Made by a program: the position numbers and the translations under genes. Shown piece after piece: positions 1-5,352 of a stretch of 7,872 nt of DNA (within the stretch, counting starts at the first letter, position 1; each line of letters opens with the position of its first letter). Below the pieces are notes generated by a model that did no database searches, was not told the origin of the DNA, and worked only from the letters and a program-made list of their open reading frames with translations. Origin of the DNA: CAHJXF01 sp038240015 (lineage in GTDB: Bacteria; Pseudomonadota; Gammaproteobacteria; Burkholderiales; Burkholderiaceae_D); assembly GCA_038240015.1 (NCBI GenBank), contig JBBSEF010000111.1, forward strand, positions 1-7,872, in the 5' to 3' direction.

Positions 1-50
1 AGCCCCGTCGCCGGATCGATCACGCGCGCGTTGATGATCGACAGTTTCAT
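1..50 (-). CDS. pyrC: Dihydroorotase, N-terminal fragment (cut by window edge)
   Basis: Only the first 16 codons are visible, reading MKLSIINARVIDPATG. This is the usual opening strand of class I dihydroorotases, where the pattern N-x-R-V-I-D-P begins the small composite domain. The enzyme would close carbamoyl aspartate to dihydroorotate, the step after PyrB. The ATG overlaps the pyrB stop codon as ATGA, so translation is probably coupled; no clear Shine-Dalgarno sequence precedes it. Metal-binding residues lie outside the window, so a catalytically inactive paralogue (PyrX type) cannot be excluded. Confidence 0.72.
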   Translation of the reverse strand, partial: MKLSIINARVIDPATG

Positions 51-1024
51 GCCGCCGCCAGGATGCTCATGACCGCCATCCGCACCGCGATGCCGAAAGT
101 CACCTGCGGCAGGATCACGCTTTGCGACCCGTCGGCGACCGACGACTCGATCTCGACGCCGCGATTCATCGGCCCCGGATGCATCACGATCGCATCGGGC
201 GCGGCCAGTGCGAGCTTCTCGGCGGTGAGCCCGTAGCTCTTGAAATATTCCTGTGCGGAAGGCAGCAGCGCGCCGTTCATGCGTTCGTTCTGCAGTCTCA
301 GCATCATGATCACGTCGACTCCGGCAAGACCCTTGGCCATGTCGGTATGAACCGATACGCCCATCTGCTCGATCCCCGACGGCAGCAGCGTGCGCGGGCC
401 GATCACGCGGACTTCCGGCACGCCGAGCGTGGTCAATGCATGGATGTCGCTTCTCGCGACGCGCGAATGCAGCACGTCGCCCACAATCGCGACGCGCAGT
501 TGCGTGAAGTCTTTCTTGTAGTGGCGAATCGTGTAGGCGTCCAGCAGGCCTTGCGTGGGATGCGCGTGCCGGCCATCACCGGCGTTGATGACGTGTACGT
601 GCGCGTCATCGGACAAGCGCTTCTTCCTGTCGAGGTGTCGCGCGATCAGATAGGGCGCGCCGCTTTGCGAATGCCGCACGACGAAAATGTCGGCGTGCAT
701 CGCGGAAAGATTGTCGATGGTGTCGAGCAGCGACTCGCCCTTGGTGGTCGACGATGCCGCGACATTGAGATTGAGCACGTCGGCCGACAGACGCGCGGCC
801 GCGATCTCGAACGTGGTGCGCGTCCTGGTCGAATTTTCGAAGAAGAGATTGAACACGCTGCGGCCACGCAGCAGCGGCAGCTTCTTGACTTCGCGTCGCG
901 GATCGACCAGGCCGGCGAAGCCTTCGGCGGTGTCGAGGATGTGCACGACCATCGCACGCGGCAAGCCTTCGATCGACAGCAGATGGTGCAGTTCGCCGGC
1001 GCGGTTGAGTTGCGGATTGAGCAT
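47..1024 (-). CDS. pyrB: Aspartate carbamoyltransferase catalytic subunit
   Basis: This enzyme joins carbamoyl phosphate and L-aspartate in the first committed step of cytoplasmic pyrimidine synthesis. Counting from the ATG at 1024 (325 residues), the carbamoyl-phosphate loop STRTR is at 65-69, HPTQ at 155-158, the aspartate-domain motif MLRLQNERM at about 241-249 and MHPGPMNRG at 281-289. The start is uncertain. A TTG at 1069 would give 340 residues and overlap pyrR by 25 bp, while the ATG at 1024 lies 20 bp after the pyrR stop and begins at the conserved NPQLN core. Neither has a clear ribosome binding site. Residues 131-141 (LDRKKRLSDDA) look like a short basic insertion before the VHVINAGDG strand, compared with related Burkholderiales enzymes as I remember them. 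The last codon overlaps the pyrC start (ATGA). Family assignment is near certain. Confidence 0.96.
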   Translation of the reverse strand: MLNPQLNRAGELHHLLSIEGLPRAMVVHILDTAEGFAGLVDPRREVKKLPLLRGRSVFNLFFENSTRTRTTFEIAAARLSADVLNLNVAASSTTKGESLLDTIDNLSAMHADIFVVRHSQSGAPYLIARHLDRKKRLSDDAHVHVINAGDGRHAHPTQGLLDAYTIRHYKKDFTQLRVAIVGDVLHSRVARSDIHALTTLGVPEVRVIGPRTLLPSGIEQMGVSVHTDMAKGLAGVDVIMMLRLQNERMNGALLPSAQEYFKSYGLTAEKLALAAPDAIVMHPGPMNRGVEIESSVADGSQSVILPQVTFGIAVRMAVMSILAAA

Positions 1025-1044
1025 CGCGTCGGTCGCTTCGGCGT

Positions 1045-1605
1045 TCAGCTTTCCGCTGGCCGCGCGCAATCGGCTATCGTGAACGCAAGGCGTTCGCCGT
1101 CTTGCGAGAGCACGAAATCCTTGCCGCGTCGAAGCACCAAGCGCGCGCCCGCGAAGCGCGCCGCGATCGGCAACTCGCGCGCATCGCCCTCGGGAGTTTG
1201 TCGATCGATCAACACCGCGAGATCGACGCGGCCCGGTCGGCCATAATCGAACAGCACGTTGAGAGCGCCGCGCAGCGTGCGACCGCTGTAGAGCACGTCG
1301 TCGACCAGCACGATGTCGGCGCCGGCGACTTCGAAATCGATCTCGGTGGGCTTGACCTGCCCGTGCAGGCCGATGCGACTGAAGTCGTCGCGATAGAACG
1401 AGATGTCGATCGCGCCCGATCGATCGGAAAGGCCGAGATCGCGATGCAGGCGCTCGGCAATCCAGGTTCCGCCGCTATGGATGCCGACGATGCGCGGCAT
1501 GCGATTGCGCCGCGCCTCGATGTGAGTCGAGAGCGCGCCGCGCAGCGATACATACAAGGCTTCGGCGTCGGGCGTGTCTTCGCGCTTGGGCGCATGCACG
1601 CTCAT
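1045..1605 (-). CDS. pyrR: PyrR: pyrimidine operon regulator / uracil phosphoribosyltransferase family
   Basis: This is a type I phosphoribosyltransferase of 186 residues. The PRPP-binding signature VLVDDVLYSGRT lies at 99-110, IGIHSGG-like residues (IVGIHSGGTWIAERL) at 39-53 form the pyrophosphate loop, and RELPI is at 143-147, as in PyrR. Family members bind UMP or UTP and pyr mRNA to attenuate transcription, and some convert uracil and PRPP to UMP. The ATG overlaps the ruvX stop (ATGA), and GAGG at 1613-1616 sits 7 nt upstream as ribosome binding site. The loop before RELPI (QTPEGDA) is longer than the usual GHRELPI form. pyrB follows with no untranslated leader, so attenuation immediately before pyrB is not possible. 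Whether this PyrR regulates, and where its RNA target lies, cannot be seen here. Confidence 0.92.
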   Translation of the reverse strand: MSVHAPKREDTPDAEALYVSLRGALSTHIEARRNRMPRIVGIHSGGTWIAERLHRDLGLSDRSGAIDISFYRDDFSRIGLHGQVKPTEIDFEVAGADIVLVDDVLYSGRTLRGALNVLFDYGRPGRVDLAVLIDRQTPEGDARELPIAARFAGARLVLRRGKDFVLSQDGERLAFTIADCARPAES

Positions 1606-2180
1606 GCAAGCGCCTCGCGCATCGGCAACGCGTCGAAGTAGCGTTGCAGGATCACTTGCGCGGCAACGTCGTCGAGCGCCTTCGCGCGTTTGGCGGTGCC
1701 TGCATGACGGCGCTCGCGATGGATCGTGTCGGCATCGATCGAGCTGTAGCGTTCATCGACGCGCGCGACCGGGAGACGGAAGCGCCGCGTCAGTTGCTCG
1801 ATGAATCGTTCGCAGCGCGCCAACGCCGGCGACGGTCTGTCGTCGCGCCCACTCGCATCGGCAGTCGCGTCCGCAGCGGCATCCGCGCTCGCATCCGCAG
1901 TCGCATCCAGCGGCAGCGGAACACCGACGACCAGGCGTTCGGGTCGCCATTCGGCGATGAGTTTCGCAATCGCCGCAAAGCCGTCGTCGCTTTCGGCTGC
2001 GCTGACGATGGCAGCCGCGTGCGCCTGTCGCACGAGGTCGTTGCCGACCGCCACGCCGATGCGCCGCGCGCCGACATCGAATGCGAGCAGTGTTTCTGGC
2101 GCCGAGCTCACGTGCGACGGGTGGGCATGAGAGTGCGGGAGGTGAAAGTCCGAGACGCGAGCTTCACGCATGTCCCGCAT
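1602..2180 (-). CDS. ruvX: RuvX/YqgF family putative Holliday-junction resolvase and pre-16S rRNA nuclease
   Basis: This is an RNase H-like fold nuclease of the YqgF family, implicated in 16S rRNA 5' maturation and proposed as a Holliday-junction resolvase. From the ATG at 2180 (192 residues), the expected acidic residues are D35 in LLAFDVGARRIGVAVG, E143 in VDERYSS and D170 in LDDVAAQVIL. The usual length is about 140 residues. The excess comes from an N-terminal extension of roughly 28 residues and a low-complexity Asp/Ala insertion at 92-111 that is encoded by a tandem repeat. The start is open: ATG at 2180 or 2171 (17 or 8 bp overlap with yqgE), or a GTG at 2111 that would remove the extension. 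The stop overlaps the pyrR start as ATGA. The family call is firm; the biochemical role is inferred from the family. Confidence 0.92.
   Translation of the reverse strand: MRDMREARVSDFHLPHSHAHPSHVSSAPETLLAFDVGARRIGVAVGNDLVRQAHAAAIVSAAESDDGFAAIAKLIAEWRPERLVVGVPLPLDATADASADAAADATADASGRDDRPSPALARCERFIEQLTRRFRLPVARVDERYSSIDADTIHRERRHAGTAKRAKALDDVAAQVILQRYFDALPMREALA
1848..1907 (-). repeat. In-frame 12-bp tandem repeat, five copies, inside ruvX
   Basis: Read on the minus strand, five consecutive 12-nt units encode DATA, DASA, DAAA, DATA and DASG (RuvX residues 92-111). The units differ by a few bases: GATGCGACTGCG, GATGCGAGCGCG, GATGCCGCTGCG, GACGCGACTGCC, GATGCGAGTGGG. The first and fourth units are nearly identical. 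The array falls in the loop after the VVGVPLPL strand, where the fold tolerates insertions, and the period keeps the reading frame whatever the copy number. Confidence 0.85.
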
Positions 2181-2796
2181 CGCCCGACAACATCATCGGA
2201 TCGAAGCCGAGCAGTTGCATCGCCGACGCGCGTCGCCGCGCGTGCGGTACATCGAACACCACCGAGGGATCGGCGCGGACCGTAAGCCACGCGTTTTGCG
2301 CGATCTCGCTTTCGAGCTGACCGCCCGACCAGCCCGCGTAGCCGAGAGTCACCATCACGCGTTTGGGACCGCGACCATCGGCGATCGCTTCGAGCACGTC
2401 TTTCGACGTCGTCACCGACAGGCCGTCTTCCGCCGTGAGTGTCGAGCCGTACTGCGCATCGGCCTGATCGTGCAGCACGAAACCGCGATCGGTCGCGATC
2501 GGACCGCCGTAGCAGACCGGTTGCGCACCGAGCACCGCGATCTCGAGCTTCATCTCGACGCGCTGGAACAGTTTCTCGAGCGTGAGGTCGGTGGGACGAT
2601 TGATGACGACGCCCATCGCGCGCTCGCTCGTGTGCTCGAGCAGGTAAACCACCGTATCGGAAAATCGCTCGTCGGCCATGCTGGGCATGGCGATCAGGAA
2701 GTGGTTGGCCAGACTGAGCGCGCTTTGGAGTGTGCCTACCGAGGCACCCGTTTCTGCTGCTTTGGTCTTGCCGTCCGCGGATGCGTGATCGGACAT
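2164..2796 (-). CDS. yqgE: YqgE/AlgH family protein (DUF179)
   Basis: This is a 210-residue member of the YqgE/AlgH family, a conserved cytoplasmic fold without an agreed biochemical function. Motifs from the ATG at 2796 are NHFLIAMPSM at 31-40, AMGVVINRPTDL at 60-71, CYGGPI at 95-100, RGFVLHD at 104-110, GYAGWSGGQLE at 152-162, NAWL at 168-171 and the C-terminal LSGDAGHA, which is typical of Burkholderiales copies. The first 24 or so residues form a polar, Ala/Lys-rich extension. The reading frame stays open far upstream through the antisense of phrB, so the ORF length does not mark the start. The ATG at 2796 is chosen because it is the first start downstream of a good promoter; an ATG at 2853 would lie upstream of that promoter. 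It is the first gene of the operon and overlaps ruvX. Confidence 0.93.
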   Translation of the reverse strand: MSDHASADGKTKAAETGASVGTLQSALSLANHFLIAMPSMADERFSDTVVYLLEHTSERAMGVVINRPTDLTLEKLFQRVEMKLEIAVLGAQPVCYGGPIATDRGFVLHDQADAQYGSTLTAEDGLSVTTSKDVLEAIADGRGPKRVMVTLGYAGWSGGQLESEIAQNAWLTVRADPSVVFDVPHARRRASAMQLLGFDPMMLSGDAGHA

Positions 2797-2802
2797 GGGC
2801 GC

Positions 2803-2831
2803 ATTGTAAAGGGCGATCCCGGTCGGCACAA
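2803..2831 (-). promoter_or_regulatory. Candidate sigma-70 promoter for the yqgE-ruvX-pyr operon
   Basis: On the minus strand, TTGTGC (2826-2831) is followed after exactly 17 nt by TACAAT (2803-2808). TACAAT matches the -10 consensus at 5 of 6 positions; the -35 matches at 3 of 6. The seventh base after the -10 is the A of the yqgE ATG at 2796, so transcripts may start at or within a few bases of the start codon. This is inferred from the sequence only. Confidence 0.5.
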
Positions 2832-2840
2832 TCGAGTGCC
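2825..2840. repeat. Short inverted repeat over the -35 region (possible operator)
   Basis: GGCAC (2825-2829) and GTGCC (2836-2840) form a perfect 5-bp inverted repeat with a 6-nt spacer. It covers the candidate -35 element of the yqgE promoter in the short region shared with phrB. The arrangement suits a dimeric repressor site, but arms this short also arise by chance in GC-rich DNA. Confidence 0.25.
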
Positions 2841-2892
2841 CCTCGTTGGACATCGCGACAGGCGATGCTTCTGTCCCTTGATTGCGACTCCC

Positions 2893-4395
2893 ATGCCCTT
2901 GCGCGATCCCGAATACGACCGCGGCCTCGTCTGGTTTCGCCGAGACCTGCGCGCGTCGGATCACGCTGCGCTCTATCACGCGCTGCGCTCGTGCCATGCC
3001 GTGTGGTGCGTCTTCATTTTCGACATTGGGATTCTCGAGCCCCTGCTCGCGCGCGGCTTGCGGCAAGATCGCCGCGTCGAGTTCATCCACGCAAGCATCG
3101 TTGAATTGTCGCAAGCGCTTCGCGATGCTTCGCCGAACGGCAAGAGCGCTCTGATCGTCAGGCATGGTCGCGCGAGCGATCTCGTCCCGCAGATCGCCGA
3201 AGCGCTGAAGGTCGATGCGGTGTTCGTCAACCACGACTACGAGCCCGATGCGATCGAGCGCGACGACGAGGTCGCAAGAAAATTGAAAAGGCACGGCCGC
3301 GCGTTCCTCGATTTCAAGGACCAGGCGGTCTTCGAGAAGGACGAGATCCTCACGCAGGGCGGCACGCCCTTCTCCGTGTTCACGCCGTACAAGCGCGCGT
3401 GGATGAAAGTCGTCACGCCGTTCTACGTTTCGGCGTATCCGGTCGAACGCCATGTTGCGCGGCTCGCGCCCGTACCCGCCGACCTCGATCGGCGGCCGCC
3501 TTCGTTGGTCGATCTGGGATTCGCGAAAACCAATCTCGACGAGCTCGGCATTCCATCGGGCGCTTCGGGCGCGCATGAGCTGTTCGACGCATTCATCGAA
3601 CACATCGCCAACTATCACGAGGCGCGTGACTACCCGGGCGTGCGAGGCACGTCCTATCTGTCGGTGCATCTGCGCTTCGGGACGATCTCGATTCGTGCGC
3701 TCGCTCGCGCGGCGCTCGATCGCATGCATCGCACTGCGGTCGACGCGAAGGGCGCGGAGACCTGGCTGTCGGAACTGATCTGGCGTGACTTCTATTTTCA
3801 GATCCTGGATCACCGGCCCGACCTCGCCCGCGGCGCGTCGTTCAAGCCCGCGTTCGATCGCATTCGCTGGGAACAGGACACGCGTGCCGTGCGCCTGTTC
3901 GACGCATGGCGCCGCGGCGCGACCGGCTATCCGCTGATCGACGCCGCGATGACGCAGATCAACACCACCGGCTACATGCACAACCGCCTGCGCATGGTGA
4001 CCGCGAGTTTTCTCGCGAAGGACCTCGGGCTCGACTGGCGCTGGGGCGAGCGCTATTTCGCCGAGCGTCTCAACGACTTCGATCTGTCGGCCAACAATGG
4101 CGGATGGCAATGGGCCGCCTCGAGCGGCTGCGATGCGCAGCCGTGGTTTCGCATCTTCAATCCGGTCACGCAATCGCGGAAGTTCGATCCCGATGGCGCG
4201 TTCATACGCCGATATCTGCCCGGGCTCGCCGGGCTGTCGAACGCGGCCATCCATGCGCCCTGGCTCGCGAGTGCAACGGAACTCGCGCGTGCCGGCCTCG
4301 TGCTGGGCCGCGACTATCCCGAACCGATCGTCGATCACGACGCCGCGCGACGCGCGACGCTGGAACGCTATGCGGTGGTGAAGGGCGCTTCCTGA
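2893..4395 (+). CDS. phrB: Class I cyclobutane pyrimidine dimer DNA photolyase
   Basis: This 500-residue flavoenzyme splits UV-induced pyrimidine dimers using blue light. The N-terminal antenna domain opens with LVWFRRDLR at about 11-19. The FAD domain carries TGYPLIDAAM, TGYMHNRLRM and NNGGWQWAAS. Aligning by eye to E. coli PhrB, the electron-transfer tryptophans W306/W359/W382 correspond to W326, W382 and W405. The dimer pocket residues E274, W277, N341 and W384 correspond to E294, W297, N364 and W407. All are present, so an active CPD photolyase is expected rather than a cryptochrome. The folate-contact pair N108/E109 of E. coli appears replaced (about D119/A120 in NHDYEPDAIER), so the antenna may differ. 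The ATG at 2893 has no obvious ribosome binding site; an in-frame TTG at 2878 is an alternative. The gene is divergent from yqgE across a 96-bp gap. Confidence 0.96.
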   Translation: MPLRDPEYDRGLVWFRRDLRASDHAALYHALRSCHAVWCVFIFDIGILEPLLARGLRQDRRVEFIHASIVELSQALRDASPNGKSALIVRHGRASDLVPQIAEALKVDAVFVNHDYEPDAIERDDEVARKLKRHGRAFLDFKDQAVFEKDEILTQGGTPFSVFTPYKRAWMKVVTPFYVSAYPVERHVARLAPVPADLDRRPPSLVDLGFAKTNLDELGIPSGASGAHELFDAFIEHIANYHEARDYPGVRGTSYLSVHLRFGTISIRALARAALDRMHRTAVDAKGAETWLSELIWRDFYFQILDHRPDLARGASFKPAFDRIRWEQDTRAVRLFDAWRRGATGYPLIDAAMTQINTTGYMHNRLRMVTASFLAKDLGLDWRWGERYFAERLNDFDLSANNGGWQWAASSGCDAQPWFRIFNPVTQSRKFDPDGAFIRRYLPGLAGLSNAAIHAPWLASATELARAGLVLGRDYPEPIVDHDAARRATLERYAVVKGAS

Positions 4396-4416
4396 TCGGT
4401 GATGGTCCATGTCCAC

Positions 4417-4435
4417 TCGGAGGCACTTGCTCCGA
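4417..4435. other. Small hairpin downstream of phrB
   Basis: TCGGAG (4417-4422) can pair with CTCCGA (4430-4435) around a 7-nt loop, 22 bp after the phrB stop codon. There is no T-run after it, so it is at best a weak or Rho-assisted terminator. The rest of the 160-bp gap to the next gene shows no clear promoter hexamers. Confidence 0.3.
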
Positions 4436-4544
4436 TGGAAACAAATCCTGTCGAGAATCTGTGGGTGATCAGTGGGCGCGAGCCGCCAATACTGCAATCA
4501 CGGCAGCTCGATCGACAACACGGATTGCCGCTTCTTCACTACAC

Positions 4545-4549
4545 AGGAG
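4545..4549 (+). promoter_or_regulatory. Ribosome binding site of the small secreted protein gene
   Basis: AGGAG lies 6 nt before the ATG at 4556. It decides the start: the same frame is open from an ATG at 4472, but that ATG lacks such a site and would bury the signal peptide. Confidence 0.8.
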
Positions 4550-4555
4550 CACAGC

Positions 4556-4873
4556 ATGAAACTCACCACTCCCCTCGTGACCGTCGCGGCATCGTTGCTT
4601 TTCGTCGCGTCTCACCCAGCCCAAGCCGAACCATTGGCCGCCGCACAGAACGCGGATTCGGTCGCGGTCGCTTCGAACGCCGTCATGGTCGCGCAAGCGG
4701 ACATCACCTCGCCGCGCGAGTATCGAGCGAATGAGCCGTCGTATGCCAGTCCCGGCAAGCGCGGCGCTCGCGCAGCGGCGCAGACGGGGCCCGACGCTCT
4801 ACGCCGCTATGTCGATCGCACGCGAATGATTTACGCGCTCGACTATCAGGAATTTGCACAGTTCTCGAATTAA
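4556..4873 (+). CDS. Small secreted or periplasmic protein, unknown function
   Basis: I do not recognise a named family. The product is 105 residues. A clear signal peptide begins MKLTTPLVTV, continues with the hydrophobic core VAASLLFVAS and ends in AQA at 22-24, giving predicted cleavage before E25 and a mature protein of about 81 residues. Mature residues 25-50 are Ala/Val-rich and probably disordered; the middle is basic (SPGKRGARAAA). The C-terminus has a compact conserved-looking stretch, PDALRRYVDRTRMIYALDYQ, followed by EFAQF, rich in Arg and Tyr, which could be an amphipathic helix. No cysteines or lipobox are present in the mature part. It has a strong Shine-Dalgarno site and lies between phrB and the crystallin gene on the same strand, with a possible terminator behind it, so it may be monocistronic. 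Codon use is GC-rich like the core genes. Confidence 0.8.
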   Translation: MKLTTPLVTVAASLLFVASHPAQAEPLAAAQNADSVAVASNAVMVAQADITSPREYRANEPSYASPGKRGARAAAQTGPDALRRYVDRTRMIYALDYQEFAQFSN

Positions 4874-4933
4874 CTCTCTTGATGATGCGACGACGGCCCG
4901 CGCACGCGCCGATCGCTGCGACCCAGAAAAGTC

Positions 4934-4955
4934 AGGCGCAAGGAGGCCGCCTTTT
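4934..4955 (+). terminator. Possible intrinsic terminator after the secreted protein gene
   Basis: AGGCG (4934-4938) pairs with CGCCT (4948-4952) around a 9-nt loop and is followed by TTT (4953-4955). An AAAA run at 4927-4930 precedes it, so the other strand also has a short U-run. The stem is only 5 bp, so strength is uncertain. It lies 60 bp after the stop at 4873 and 31 bp before the crystallin start, and may partly insulate the two genes. Confidence 0.4.
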
Positions 4956-4973
4956 CCCGTCTCACAACCAAGC

Positions 4974-4979
4974 AAGGAG
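4974..4979 (+). promoter_or_regulatory. Ribosome binding site of the crystallin-fold gene
   Basis: AAGGAG sits 6 nt before the ATG at 4986. It supports this start over an in-frame upstream ATG at 4854, which lies inside the preceding gene and would add a non-homologous leader. Confidence 0.85.
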
Positions 4980-4985
4980 ATTGCC

Positions 4986-5255
4986 ATGTCTGAAATTGTG
5001 CTGTTTGAACACGCGAACTTTCATGGTGCGCACAAGCACCTTTACGGATCTGAATCCAACTTGAACGCGGGGGACGATAATTTCTTCAATGACAAAATAT
5101 CTTCCTTTGTCATTACCTCCGGGAGTTGGCAGTTTTTCAGGGACAGCAATTTTTCCGGGCCTGCATCCAATGTCATGGGGCCCGGTCGATATAGCTGGGT
5201 AGAAAGCGTGGGAATCCCGAACGATTCGATTTCATCGCTCAGGAGAATTTCCTGA
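4986..5255 (+). CDS. Beta/gamma-crystallin fold protein, single domain, probably calcium binding
   Basis: This 89-residue protein consists of two Greek-key motifs and nothing else. Each half has the aromatic-x-aromatic-glycine corner (LFEHANFHG at about 6-14, FFRDSNFSG at about 50-58) and a calcium-binding signature N/D-N/D-x-x-S/T-S: NDKISS at 35-40 and NDSISS at 79-84. Both sites are intact, so tight Ca2+ binding is expected by analogy with microbial members such as Protein S. There is no signal peptide or membrane segment, so it should be cytoplasmic unless exported by another route. Base composition is unusual: 128 of 270 bases are G or C (about 47 percent), with AT-rich codons such as AAA, ATA and TTT, unlike the GC-rich genes on both sides. 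This suggests recent acquisition or relaxed codon selection. The biological role is unknown; stress or dormancy roles are known for some homologues. Confidence 0.87.
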   Translation: MSEIVLFEHANFHGAHKHLYGSESNLNAGDDNFFNDKISSFVITSGSWQFFRDSNFSGPASNVMGPGRYSWVESVGIPNDSISSLRRIS

Positions 5256-5311
5256 GGTTCTCCGGCAGAACGCGTGGAGGCCGAGGACTGGTTCGGTTCG
5301 ATGCACTGCTC

Positions 5312-5347
5312 GACCGGACGCGGGCGACCAAGCCGCCCGCGCCGGTC
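5312..5347. terminator. Very stable bulged hairpin between convergent genes
   Basis: The left arm 5312-5326 pairs with the right arm 5334-5347. Eight G-C pairs (5319-5326 with 5334-5341) close a 7-nt loop (ACCAAGC), a single A at 5318 bulges out, and six more pairs (5312-5317 with 5342-5347) continue the stem. No T-run follows on either strand. It lies 5 bp beyond the stop of the hybrid kinase and 56 bp beyond the crystallin stop, so it could act as a shared, factor-assisted terminator or as 3'-end protection for either mRNA. A weaker hairpin (GTTCT 5257-5261 with AGAAC 5267-5271) precedes it, directly after the crystallin stop. Confidence 0.55.
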
Positions 5348-5352
5348 AGCCA

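Noticed and set aside
122..1246. 374-codon plus-strand ORF opposite pyrB and pyrR
   Set aside because: It is a shadow frame, rich in His, Arg and Gln with no recognisable domain, lying opposite two certain genes.
1200..1450. Dense GATC and CGATCG words, as in 1202-1207 and 1405-1430
   Set aside because: The words recur throughout the coding sequence and follow from the host preference for GAT, CGC, ATC and GCG codons. No spacing or clustering suggests an origin or a site array.
1069..1605. Fusion or frameshift between pyrR and pyrB because of their overlap
   Set aside because: Each protein is full length in its own frame with intact motifs. The apparent overlap depends only on choosing the TTG start for pyrB.
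2846..2874. Possible phrB promoter TTGGAC with TTCTGT
   Set aside because: Spacing is 17 bp, but the hexamers match consensus at only 3 and 2 of 6 positions, no better than chance.
2797..4497. Long minus-strand reading frame continuing upstream from yqgE across all of phrB
   Set aside because: The extension is antisense to phrB, whose family motifs are unambiguous. Its translation is low-complexity Arg/Glu-rich sequence typical of GC-rich shadow frames. YqgE homology begins only after 2796.
4940..4946. Perfect Shine-Dalgarno-like AAGGAGG
   Set aside because: No start codon follows at a usable distance, and it falls in the loop of the 4934-4955 hairpin. The real site for the next gene is AAGGAG at 4974-4979.
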